NCBI GenBank assembly: GCA_903928955.1
Contig: CAIYTD010000353.1
Location: 1-18,271 of the forward strand
DNA from: Oligoflexia bacterium
GTDB taxonomy: Bacteria; Bdellovibrionota; UBA1018
Direction of reading: 5' to 3'
Length of the DNA: 18,271 nt
Within the stretch, counting starts at the first letter, position 1. The number at the start of each line of letters is the position of its first letter. Under the pieces are notes generated by a model. That model worked only from the letters and a program-made list of their open reading frames with translations, did not search any database and was not told where the DNA came from. A program made the position numbers and the translations under genes. This document shows positions 6,856 through 14,494 of this stretch, piece after piece.

Positions 6856-9663
6856 ATGGATCCATCGCGCTTACCAATTGAAATGCCCCAGCATTCTTTA
6901 TCTAAAAATTATGAGCCGGCTCAGTTTGAAACTTTACTGTATCAATATTGGGAGGAAAATGGGTGTTTTCGGGCTTCGGACGAAAATCTGGTAGGTCAAA
7001 AGGCCTTTTCGATGGTGATTCCGCCTCCGAATGTGACAGGCGTCTTGCATATGGGCCATGCATTGACCAATACTATTCAGGATATTTTGGTCAGATGGAA
7101 AAGAATGCAAGGCTACAATGTTCTCTGGTTACCGGGTACTGACCATGCTGGAATTGCAACTCAGGCGCAGGTGGAAAAAGTCATCGCGAAGGAAGGCAAA
7201 GGACCTTCTGGAAAGCCTTTGACCCGGCATGATCTCGGACGAGAAAAATTTCTGGCTCGTACCTGGAAATGGAAAGAAGAAAGCGGAAGTCAGATCACTC
7301 AGCAGTTGAAGCGTCTGGGGTCCTCCTTGGATTGGAGTCGTGAGAGATTTACCCTGGATGAAGGTCTCTCGACTTCTGTTCGTGAGGTTTTTGTTCGACT
7401 CTTTGAAGAAGGTTTGATTTATCGGGGTGAAAGAATTATCCATTGGTGCCCGCGATGTCAGACAGCACTTTCTGATTTAGAGGTCATCCCTACTGAGCGA
7501 AAGGGATTTTTCTGGCATCTTAGTTATTCTGTTGTGAATGATGATGGCAGTCCCGTTTTGAATGGAGATCAAACTCCTGTTCGATTGGTGATTGCGACTA
7601 CCCGACCGGAGACTCTCTTAGGGGACACTGCTGTAGCAGTCCACCCGGATGATGAGAGATATCTTTCAGTTCATGGAAAAAAAGCAGTTGTTCCTTTGAT
7701 CGGACGACTGATTCCTATTATTGCCGATACTTATGTAGATCCGAAGTTTGGAAGTGGTGTTTTAAAAGTCACTCCTGCGCATGATTTTAACGATTATGAG
7801 TTGGGAAAAAGGCACGATCTGGCGATCCTTTCTGTTATGGGGAAGGATGGAAAAATGACTGCAGAGAGCGGGCTTTATGCGGGGCTTCCGTTTATGGAAG
7901 CGCGTGAACGGATCGTTGCTGATTTGAAGGCCACCCAAAATTGGGTGAAGACAGAGGATCACGCTCATCCAGTAGGTCTTTGTCAAAGATGTGATTCTGT
8001 TGCTGAGCCTATTATTTCTAAACAGTGGTTTGTTCGGATTCAGCCTTTAGCCCGTCCCGCAATTGAGGCGGTGGAAAAGGGAGAGATTACTTTTTCGCCT
8101 CGAAACTGGGAAAAGACTTATTTTGAGTGGATGTACCATATTCGCGATTGGTGCATTTCTCGCCAGCTTTGGTGGGGACATCCCATTCCAGCTTGGCATT
8201 GTCAACTTTGTCAAGAGATCACGGTAGCTCAGAAGGCACCTCAGCAATGTGTGCATTGTCATGCTTCCGCAGAGCATCTTCAGCAGGATGAGGATGTTCT
8301 GGATACTTGGTTTAGTTCAGCTCTTTGGCCGTTTTCTACTTTGGGTTGGCCTAATCAGACTCAAGCACTCCAAACGTTTTACCCTACGTCGATTTTAGAG
8401 ACGGGTTTTGATATTCTCTTTTTTTGGGTTGCCCGCATGATCATGATGGGAATCCATTTTATGGGAAAGGTTCCTTTTGAGAGGGTTTATCTGCATGCCA
8501 TGGTGAGAGATGAAAAAGGCGATAAAATGTCAAAGTCGAAGGGCAATGTCATTGACCCCCTTGCGTTGATTGAGAAGCATGGAGCAGATCCTCTGCGATT
8601 TACCTTGGCAATTATGGCCGGTCAAGGTCGAGACATCAAATTATCGCTGGATCGGGTAGAGGGATACCAAGCGTTTTGTAATAAAATTTGGAATGCAGTT
8701 CGATTTTTTCATCTGCAGTTGGAACCCGAGCAGGGTGGGAAGATCGCTGAACCCATCGAGCGTTTGGAGAGTTGGCTTTTGAATCGCAAACACGCTCTTT
8801 TGCCTTTGAATCGATGGATTTTGTCTCAACTGCAACGAGTGATTGAAAAAGTGGAATGCAGTTTAGAGCGATTTGAGCTGAATCTAGCCGCCCAGGCTTT
8901 ATATGAATTTACCTGGCATGAGCTCTGTGATTGGTACATTGAGTTCTCCAAGCTTCCTTTGAGGAGAGGGGGAGAGGAGCGGACCGAGACACTTTATACA
9001 TTACGTTTCGTTTTAGAGGAACTTTTGCGATTGATGCATCCTTTTATGCCCTTTGTCACTGAGGAGCTTTGGCAGTCTCTTCCTTGGAAGAAGCTGGATT
9101 CTACGAAACGTTTATCTACTTTGATGCTTCAGTCTTTTCCTAAGGAAAATTTGGCTTTTAACGATTTAAAAGCAGAGACATCCTTGGCTGCCTTGAAGCG
9201 AGTCATTGAGGCGATCCGAAATTTTAGGGGCGAAAATAATATTTCTTCCAAAGTGGAGTTCGTTTTGAGGTATATCCCTGGCTCTCCTGAATCGGATACT
9301 TTTTTAAAAGATTTTGGCTCGCAAATTTGTTCCTTGGCCCGCATTCAAGGGTTACAAAAAATGCAAAGTTTTGAGAAAACTGCAGAATTAGAAGCAGTTA
9401 TTCCCATTCTAAACCCTCTGATTGAGTTTCGAGTTTACCTCAAGGGGCTGGTCAATGTAGAAGAAGAACGGAAACGCCTTCAAAAAGAGATTGAGAAATT
9501 AGAGGACGATCTCCATTTTGTTCAAAATAAATTATCAAAAGAAACTTTTTTAGCAAAAGCTCCTGCCGAATTAGTGGAAAAAGAGAAAACGCGTGAAAAA
9601 GAAATGATTTTAAAACGAAATGAGCTGAGCTCGGCCTTGGAGCGGCTGAAGAGCCTTTATTAA
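6856..9663 (+). CDS. valS: Valine--tRNA ligase
   Basis: Charges tRNA-Val with valine in the cytosol. It is a class I synthetase of 935 residues, a normal length. The HIGH-type signature is HMGH at 65-68 after PPPNVTGVL. The editing (CP1) domain shows TTRPET at 248-253. The catalytic KMSKS is at 557-561, and the C-terminus (about 868-935) is a Glu/Lys/Leu-rich coiled coil, the tRNA-binding arm that distinguishes ValRS from IleRS. Zinc-ligand-like CQRCDSV and C-x2-C pairs occur in the middle. The start is uncertain: ATG 6856 is used, but ATG 6883 (MPQHSLSKNYEP) is possible and neither has a clear ribosome binding site. It is an essential housekeeping gene directly behind the glycan cluster and 6 nt before thiamine pyrophosphokinase. 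No T-box leader is visible; the upstream gap is only 40 nt. Confidence 0.97.
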   Translation: MDPSRLPIEMPQHSLSKNYEPAQFETLLYQYWEENGCFRASDENLVGQKAFSMVIPPPNVTGVLHMGHALTNTIQDILVRWKRMQGYNVLWLPGTDHAGIATQAQVEKVIAKEGKGPSGKPLTRHDLGREKFLARTWKWKEESGSQITQQLKRLGSSLDWSRERFTLDEGLSTSVREVFVRLFEEGLIYRGERIIHWCPRCQTALSDLEVIPTERKGFFWHLSYSVVNDDGSPVLNGDQTPVRLVIATTRPETLLGDTAVAVHPDDERYLSVHGKKAVVPLIGRLIPIIADTYVDPKFGSGVLKVTPAHDFNDYELGKRHDLAILSVMGKDGKMTAESGLYAGLPFMEARERIVADLKATQNWVKTEDHAHPVGLCQRCDSVAEPIISKQWFVRIQPLARPAIEAVEKGEITFSPRNWEKTYFEWMYHIRDWCISRQLWWGHPIPAWHCQLCQEITVAQKAPQQCVHCHASAEHLQQDEDVLDTWFSSALWPFSTLGWPNQTQALQTFYPTSILETGFDILFFWVARMIMMGIHFMGKVPFERVYLHAMVRDEKGDKMSKSKGNVIDPLALIEKHGADPLRFTLAIMAGQGRDIKLSLDRVEGYQAFCNKIWNAVRFFHLQLEPEQGGKIAEPIERLESWLLNRKHALLPLNRWILSQLQRVIEKVECSLERFELNLAAQALYEFTWHELCDWYIEFSKLPLRRGGEERTETLYTLRFVLEELLRLMHPFMPFVTEELWQSLPWKKLDSTKRLSTLMLQSFPKENLAFNDLKAETSLAALKRVIEAIRNFRGENNISSKVEFVLRYIPGSPESDTFLKDFGSQICSLARIQGLQKMQSFEKTAELEAVIPILNPLIEFRVYLKGLVNVEEERKRLQKEIEKLEDDLHFVQNKLSKETFLAKAPAELVEKEKTREKEMILKRNELSSALERLKSLY

Positions 9664-9669
9664 GATCCG

Positions 9670-10335
9670 ATGAGAGCAATACTTTTGGGCCCTGTCATCG
9701 GAGCGGGGGATGCTATCGAGTTTCTGCGTTCCCTGCGAGTAGGGCCTCAGGATTTATGTGTCGGCGTAGATGGGGGAACCCAAGTCTGGTTAGATGCAGG
9801 TTACCGACCTCATTTTGCGGTAGGGGATTGGGATAGTCTTCGATTAAAAAATAAAATTTTGCCAGGGATTCCAACTCTTTCGCTTTCAAAAAATAAAGAT
9901 CGCAGTGATCTTTATTTTGCGGCACGGGCTGCAATGAAATGGGATATCCAGGAGTTGATTTGCTTAGGGGTAACGGGCGGAGAGAGATTCGATCATCATT
10001 TAGCGACTTTGTATGATTTATCGATTTTTGCTTCTGGAAAATACGGAAAGCTCAAAAGTGTTTCAGCCATAGGTGTGGAGGGCGAATATCACTTTCTTTC
10101 TGAGGCAATTCCTCAGTGGAAGGGCTCTTTTCTCAAGCGTCGACTGGTTTCAGTTTTTGCAATGGGGGGTCGAGCTACTGGAGTGACTTTTTCTGGATTT
10201 CAGTTTCTCCTGAAAAATGCAACTTTATTTCCTTCTTCTCTGGGACTGAGTAATTGGACTCAAAAAAGAAAGTGCGAAGTTCACTTGCGAAAAGGTCAAC
10301 TTTTGGTCATACTGCCACGGAATGGGGTTAACTAA
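9670..10335 (+). CDS. Thiamine pyrophosphokinase
   Basis: Transfers pyrophosphate from ATP to thiamine to make thiamine diphosphate, in the cytosol. The 221-residue length is typical of the bacterial ThiN/TPK1-type enzyme. Visible motifs, in order: GVDGGTQVWLDAGYRPHFAVGDWDSL (residues about 33-57, the nucleotide-binding DGG and GDxDS elements), LSKNKDRSDLYFA (the Lys/Asp pair of the active site, near 75-87), GVTGGERFDHHLATLYDL (near 101-118, the GGRxDH signature), then a C-terminal beta-sandwich ending in LSNWT and GQLLVILP, which in relatives binds thiamine. The ATG lies 6 nt after valS, so it is translated from the same message. Pairing with valS and lipid genes is not a pathway link that I know of. 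Confidence is high on the family and slightly lower on substrate, since pyridoxine- or riboflavin-pathway analogues are not excluded by motif reading. Confidence 0.88.
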   Translation: MRAILLGPVIGAGDAIEFLRSLRVGPQDLCVGVDGGTQVWLDAGYRPHFAVGDWDSLRLKNKILPGIPTLSLSKNKDRSDLYFAARAAMKWDIQELICLGVTGGERFDHHLATLYDLSIFASGKYGKLKSVSAIGVEGEYHFLSEAIPQWKGSFLKRRLVSVFAMGGRATGVTFSGFQFLLKNATLFPSSLGLSNWTQKRKCEVHLRKGQLLVILPRNGVN

Positions 10336-10337
10336 TA

Positions 10338-12038
10338 TTGAGGCAAGGGTCAAACTCTACAACAGGTAGTCATCCAGTAATCCGATTTCAGCAAATTCCG
10401 ATTGTTCCCGGTCCACTCACTCATTTAGAAAAGATTCGCCCTCAATTACTTTCTGAAGTATTCGAAAAAACAGAAGAAGATTTTAGTGGGGCTTCCTTAG
10501 ATATTCTTCTCGGCGAGGCACTTTATTCAGAACGCTTGAGACTCAAACGGACTCAGAGTCATTTTTTTACTCGTTCTCGATTAAAAAAAGATTTTCGACT
10601 TTGGAATCAAATTCACAGTGGATTATTGAAGCCTGCTGCAGAAGTCGATCGAAAGATTTTATTGGAACAGGTGATTCGTCATTATGCTGGCGAGATTGGA
10701 GGGCATTTTGATTCTCGTGTTTATCAGCTAGCTACTCGGGCAGTTCCATGGGGCTTTAGTTGGCTTTTGAATGCGGCTGGAGTCAAGCGGTTCTTGCCCT
10801 GGGGTATGACACAGTCATTGGAATCACGTCTTCATATCTTAGGTGAAGTTCCCACTTTACAGCGTCTTGCTCAGAAGGGAACTATTTTACTGGTCCCGAC
10901 TCATCAGAGTAATATTGATAGTGTTTTAATTGGTTATATTATTTATTTGATGTCGCTTCCTCCTTTTGCTTATGGTGCGGGGCTCAATCTTTTTTCAAAT
11001 CCTATATTGAGCTTTTTTATGAAGAATTTGGGCTCTTATACGGTTGACCGGCAAAAGACGAATTTAATTTATAAATATTCATTAAAAAACTATAGTACTC
11101 TCATTTTAAAAGAAGGAATTCATTCGATATTTTTTCCAGGTGGGGGTCGTTCTCGAAGTGGAGCTATTGAAACCAAGGTGAAGCTGGGATTGCTAGGAAC
11201 GGGATTGGAAGCTCAAATAGCAGGAATTCGAGCTGGAAATCCTGACTTTCGAGTATTTGTTGTGCCAATGGTTACAAGCTACCATTCTGTTTTGGAAGCG
11301 GGTTCTTTGATTGAGAGCTATCTCGAAGATTTAGGTAAGCACCGATTTATCGCGACTGAAGATGAGTCCTGGCAGTTGAAAAAAGTAATTGGATTTTTTT
11401 GGAAAGTTTTTTCCTCCCAAAGCACGATCACAGTGAGGATTGGTAAGCCGCTAGATGTATTTGGTAATCTTGTAGATGATGAGGGTCATTCCATTGGGCC
11501 GAGTGGCAGCATCATCCAGCCTGTGCGTTGGTTGACTACTCGTGGAGAGGTGCAGAGAGAGGCTCAGCGAGATATGGAATATACTCGGGAGCTGGGTTGT
11601 CGTTTAGCCGATCGTTTTCACAAGGAAAATACTGTTCTCACTTCTCATTTAGTTGCTTTTGCCTTCTTTGAAACATTGCGTCGCAAATATCCCGAATTTG
11701 ATTTGTTTCGGCTTTTAAGGCTTTCTTTACCTCAGCGGTCTATTCCCTATTCCGATTTTTTAGCAGCAGCGGAAACAGAACACAGGCGCATTGTCGAATG
11801 TTCTGGCCGAGGAGAGTTTTTTCTTTCCGATGATCTCAAAACAGGTCATACCGAAACCTGGGTAAAAGAGGGTGTGAGGCAATTGGGTTTGCTTCATGAC
11901 GTTGCTGTAGTAAAGGTACAGGACGAAGTGATCTCTACTGAAGATATGAATCTACTTTATTATTATAGGAACCGATTAACTGGTTACGGTTTTCATTTGG
12001 GTTTAAAGCAACATGACTCTAAAGGATTTTTGGCGTAA
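10338..12038 (+). CDS. PlsB/PlsC-type glycerol-phosphate acyltransferase
   Basis: A 566-residue acyltransferase expected to esterify glycerol-3-phosphate (or lysophosphatidate) at the membrane, the entry step of phospholipid synthesis. The four family blocks are present: block I HQSNID (His189 to Asp194, the catalytic HX4D), block II around GSYTVDR, block III FFPGGGRSRSG (P267 to G275, closer to PlsB FxEGGRSRxG than to PlsC FPEGTRS), and block IV VFVVPMVTSYHSV. The N-terminal 150 and C-terminal 150 residues lie outside the core. It is shorter than E. coli PlsB (about 800 residues). The only plausible start is TTG 10338, since an in-frame stop lies at 10329-10331 and no in-frame ATG occurs before the core; GGGG precedes it. 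gpsA overlaps its 3' end by 26 nt, supporting glycerol-3-phosphate as substrate. Confidence 0.82.
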   Translation: MRQGSNSTTGSHPVIRFQQIPIVPGPLTHLEKIRPQLLSEVFEKTEEDFSGASLDILLGEALYSERLRLKRTQSHFFTRSRLKKDFRLWNQIHSGLLKPAAEVDRKILLEQVIRHYAGEIGGHFDSRVYQLATRAVPWGFSWLLNAAGVKRFLPWGMTQSLESRLHILGEVPTLQRLAQKGTILLVPTHQSNIDSVLIGYIIYLMSLPPFAYGAGLNLFSNPILSFFMKNLGSYTVDRQKTNLIYKYSLKNYSTLILKEGIHSIFFPGGGRSRSGAIETKVKLGLLGTGLEAQIAGIRAGNPDFRVFVVPMVTSYHSVLEAGSLIESYLEDLGKHRFIATEDESWQLKKVIGFFWKVFSSQSTITVRIGKPLDVFGNLVDDEGHSIGPSGSIIQPVRWLTTRGEVQREAQRDMEYTRELGCRLADRFHKENTVLTSHLVAFAFFETLRRKYPEFDLFRLLRLSLPQRSIPYSDFLAAAETEHRRIVECSGRGEFFLSDDLKTGHTETWVKEGVRQLGLLHDVAVVKVQDEVISTEDMNLLYYYRNRLTGYGFHLGLKQHDSKGFLA

Positions 12039-13035
12039 TTCAAAAGTAGGCGTAATTGGGGGCGGGAGCTGGGGCACCGTTCTAGCTAATATTGCTTCCA
12101 GAAATTCACGTGAAGTACGTGTGTGGCTCCGCGACGAAGAATCTGTTCGTCTGATTAATACTACGCGTACCAATGCTCAGTATCTTCCCGAGTTACAGTT
12201 GGATGAAAGAGTACACGCTTTTAGTTCGCTCGAAAGGCTTTTTGAAGGAGGGCTCAATGCTGTAATTTGGGCCCTTCCGTCGAGCGCATGTAGAGAACAA
12301 GCTCGCATTGCAGCTCCCTATTTTTGTGGGGATGAGTTGATCCTTCATGCTACTAAAGGAGTGGAGCAGGGGACGATGAAGCGGATTTCGGAAGTTTTAA
12401 GCGAGGAGTTTCCTTGTCGCCGCATTGGTGTTTTGAGCGGGCCCAATTTAGCTTATGAGGTGGCTCGAGGAGAGCCTGCGGCAGCTGTGGTGGCTTCCTC
12501 TTTTTCGGAGGTAACCGATGCTGGCCTGGCGCTTTTTACGAGTGATTCGTTTCGAATCTATCGAGCAACGGACGTGATTGGAGTGGAGTGGGCGGGAGCG
12601 CTTAAAAATATTCTTGCAATTGCTTCAGGGGCTGTTGATGCCATGCAGTTAGGCTGGAATACGAAAGGATTACTGATTACTCGAGGATTAGCTGAAATGG
12701 TTCGATTTAGTGTGAGTTTAGGTGCTCAAGAATCAACATTTTTAGGATTGGCAGGAATAGGTGATCTTTTAGCGACTTGCTGTAGTCCTCTCAGCCGCAA
12801 TTATCGGGTTGGATTTCGATTGGCTCAGGGAGAAAAACTGGAACAGATCTTAGAAGAATTAGGAAGTACAGCTGAGGGGGTAAGTACGACCCACACTGTT
12901 CGTAAATTTGCTCTCGATCAGGGTGTGTCTATGCCCATTACTGAAGCGGTCTCACTCTTAATCCAAGGTGAAGCGAGTGCTCAGGATATGCTTCATCGAT
13001 TGATGACGCGCCCAGTGGGAAATCTCGTTTTTTAA
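12013..13035 (+). CDS. gpsA: NAD(P)-dependent glycerol-3-phosphate dehydrogenase
   Basis: Reduces dihydroxyacetone phosphate to sn-glycerol-3-phosphate for phospholipid synthesis, in the cytosol. The 340-residue length fits the family. The nucleotide-binding loop GVIGGGSWGTVLA is at 13-25, LHATKGVEQGT near 115, the SGPNLAYEVARGEPAA signature near 141-156, and the catalytic Lys198 lies in GVEWAGALKNILAIASG. NTKGLLITRGLAEM and GLAGIGDLLATCCSPLSRN, both typical of GpsA, follow. The start codon lies 26 nt inside the acyltransferase gene, in another frame, so translation is probably coupled to it. The product feeds that acyltransferase directly. The stop codon TAA (13033-13035) overlaps the stop of hpt on the other strand. 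Confidence 0.96.
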   Translation: MTLKDFWRNSKVGVIGGGSWGTVLANIASRNSREVRVWLRDEESVRLINTTRTNAQYLPELQLDERVHAFSSLERLFEGGLNAVIWALPSSACREQARIAAPYFCGDELILHATKGVEQGTMKRISEVLSEEFPCRRIGVLSGPNLAYEVARGEPAAAVVASSFSEVTDAGLALFTSDSFRIYRATDVIGVEWAGALKNILAIASGAVDAMQLGWNTKGLLITRGLAEMVRFSVSLGAQESTFLGLAGIGDLLATCCSPLSRNYRVGFRLAQGEKLEQILEELGSTAEGVSTTHTVRKFALDQGVSMPITEAVSLLIQGEASAQDMLHRLMTRPVGNLVF

Positions 13036-13565
13036 TTCGGATATTTGAGGTAGTAGATGTCAGCTAAATTTCGGCTATGCTCTTCTAGATCAAGGCCATA
13101 ACCTACTAAGAATTGATCGTCGATTGTTTTCCCAATATACTTGACTGGAACATCTACAATTCTTTTTGAAGCTTTATCTAAAAGTGTGACAATTTCAATA
13201 GAGGCTGGGCCTGCAGCTTTGAGACGTTCATAAAGAAATTTTAAAGTGCGGCCACTATCAATAATCTCCTCTACAATGAGAACATGTTTATTGTAGATAT
13301 CAGCTTGAATGTCTTTGAGGAGAGTCACTGTGCCGCTGGAGGTCCTTGCTTTCCCATAGCTGGAAAGTCTCACAAATTCCACTTCAGTTGGACATTCAAT
13401 CGACCTCATCAAATCAGCCATGAATAGGATGGCTCCTTTTAGGACGCCAATGAGGATAATTTCTTTACCTTTATAGTCGAGGTTAATTTGGGTGGCAATG
13501 GCTTGAACGGCAGCTTCGATTTCATGCCGACTTAAATATTTGGTAAAATTCTTTTCATCCAACAT
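13032..13565 (-). CDS. hpt: Hypoxanthine phosphoribosyltransferase
   Basis: Salvages hypoxanthine (and usually guanine) to IMP and GMP with PRPP in the cytosol. The 177-residue length is normal. The PRPP-binding loop is VLIVEEIIDSGRTL (near 93-107; EEIIDSGRT in place of the commoner EDIIDTGxT). The N-terminal GVLKGAILFMADLMRSI and VEFVRLSSYG segments carry the pyrophosphate-binding and flexible-loop elements. VKYIGKTIDDQFLVGYGLD, with the purine-stacking region and VGYGLD motif, is near the C-terminus. AAAGGAA lies 9 nt before the ATG. It lies 52 nt behind tatA on the same strand and is probably co-transcribed with it. Its 3' end overlaps gpsA by four bases, tail to tail. Confidence 0.94.
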   Translation of the reverse strand: MLDEKNFTKYLSRHEIEAAVQAIATQINLDYKGKEIILIGVLKGAILFMADLMRSIECPTEVEFVRLSSYGKARTSSGTVTLLKDIQADIYNKHVLIVEEIIDSGRTLKFLYERLKAAGPASIEIVTLLDKASKRIVDVPVKYIGKTIDDQFLVGYGLDLEEHSRNLADIYYLKYPN

Positions 13566-13617
13566 AAGACGCTGTTCCTTTGTTGCAGGCGCTGATTATT
13601 TCTTTTTTGCAATACTA

Positions 13618-13839
13618 TCACACCAGTTTATTCGTCTGAGTGGAACCCTCTGGTGTCTCCTTTTTTTTCTCAGTTTCTTCAATTTTGCGAAATTTCGCTT
13701 CTTCGATACCAGAGATCGCATCTTTAAAGTTGCGGATTGCCTTACCTAACGTATTGCCGAGTTCAGGAAGACGTCTCGGGCCAAATATCAGAAGTACAAT
13801 GCCAAGGATGAGAAGGTGTTCACCTGATATACCAAACAT
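13618..13839 (-). CDS. tatA: Sec-independent translocase subunit TatA/TatE
   Basis: A small inner-membrane protein that forms the pore-like component of the twin-arginine translocon, which exports folded proteins. The 73-residue product shows one transmembrane helix (about 7-20), then the hinge FGPRRLPELG, an amphipathic helix NTLGKAIRNFKDAISGIEEAK, and a charged, unstructured tail rich in Glu and Lys. This is the TatA order; TatB proteins are usually longer. No tatB or tatC gene is in the window. No Shine-Dalgarno sequence precedes the ATG, and a good promoter -10 ends only 6 nt upstream, which suggests a leaderless message. hpt follows after 52 nt. Confidence 0.93.
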   Translation of the reverse strand: MFGISGEHLLILGIVLLIFGPRRLPELGNTLGKAIRNFKDAISGIEEAKFRKIEETEKKKETPEGSTQTNKLV

Positions 13840-13845
13840 ACCATG

Positions 13846-13874
13846 GATATACAGGTGAGTCTGAAGAGTGTCAA
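13846..13874 (-). promoter_or_regulatory. Sigma70-type promoter of tatA (and probably hpt)
   Basis: Reading the minus strand, TTGACA (complement of 13869-13874) is a perfect -35 element. Exactly 17 nt later comes TATATC (complement of 13846-13851), a 4/6 match to the -10 consensus. The -10 ends 6 nt before the tatA ATG, so a start site 6-8 nt downstream would fall at or within a base or two of that ATG. This is the best promoter I see in the window. Confidence 0.65.
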
Positions 13875-13900
13875 TTGTTCCTATGGTTAAATTTCTAGTA

Positions 13901-13928
13901 TTGAAGTTGATCGTCAGGAAGATATTTT
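13901..13928 (+). promoter_or_regulatory. Weak candidate promoter for the HAMP protein gene
   Basis: TTGAAG (13901-13906) and TATTTT (13923-13928) are separated by 16 nt and each match four of six consensus bases. A promoter for the gene at 14004 is needed somewhere in the 164-nt divergent region with tatA; this is the best pair I found on the + strand, but it is weak. Confidence 0.22.
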
Positions 13929-14003
13929 AGAGGTTTTGCGAGGGAACCATGACTTTATTAAAGAATTTAAAAAAAACTCCGAACCGAACTGTAGGAGAGA
14001 TTC

Positions 14004-14486
14004 ATGGTTAAATTCACTTTTAAGAAACTGTTTCATAGAAAAAAATACCTGATTAATCCAAAGTTTCAATTGACGTTAATTGGATACATTACACTGCTTT
14101 TGGTCGTTGTTATTGGGATTTTATGGGGAGCAAATACTTATTTCTTTAATTTTTTTTGGGGAATAGGGAAAAATGCTCACCTATCCCAAAATCATGTTTA
14201 TTTTCAATTCCTGAAGGACGAACATATTTTAATGAATCGAATATTTCTCTATGTTTCATTTTCGGTCGCACTTTTAATGGGAACATTTGGCTTTTTCATT
14301 TCTCATAAAATTGCAGGTCCTATTTATAAATTTTGTGAACATATTAAAAATTATAAAAAGACTGGAAAATTCATCGAAGTCAAGTTTAGAAAAGGAGATT
14401 TCTTCCATGAACTTGCTGATGCCTATAATACTCAGGTTTACGACGTGAAGAAGGTGAGCGTGAGATCAAGGAAGAACACTTCGTGA
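14004..14486 (+). CDS. Two-TM HAMP-domain membrane protein
   Basis: A 160-residue inner-membrane protein of unknown function with the layout of the front half of a chemoreceptor or sensor kinase but no output domain. A basic cytosolic N-terminus (KKLFHRKKYLINPKFQ) leads to TM1 (about 23-49), a short periplasmic loop (about 50-78), TM2 (about 80-100) and a HAMP-like linker (about 100-145) with the conserved Pro in HKIAGPIYKFCEHI and the second-helix signature FHELADAYN. AGGAGAG lies 5 nt before the ATG. The last 13 residues (VKKVSVRSRKNTS) look unlike a HAMP continuation, while the neighbouring frame would continue with EEGEREIKEEHFVISKL, so a late frameshift is possible. It could signal to a partner through HAMP-helix contact. 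It stands alone between tatA and the reductase gene it converges on. Confidence 0.75.
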   Translation: MVKFTFKKLFHRKKYLINPKFQLTLIGYITLLLVVVIGILWGANTYFFNFFWGIGKNAHLSQNHVYFQFLKDEHILMNRIFLYVSFSVALLMGTFGFFISHKIAGPIYKFCEHIKNYKKTGKFIEVKFRKGDFFHELADAYNTQVYDVKKVSVRSRKNTS

Positions 14487-14494
14487 TAAGTAAA

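Noticed and set aside
13540..13858. Two + strand open frames of about 70 codons over hpt/tatA.
   Set aside because: They are antisense to tatA, which has a full TatA signature and its own promoter.
13891..14052. An open + strand frame of 53 codons, with protein-like EDILEVLRGNHDFIKEF, between tatA and the HAMP gene.
   Set aside because: There is no ATG, GTG or TTG start in a useful place, and its second part overlaps the well-supported HAMP gene. It may be a remnant, but nothing proves it.
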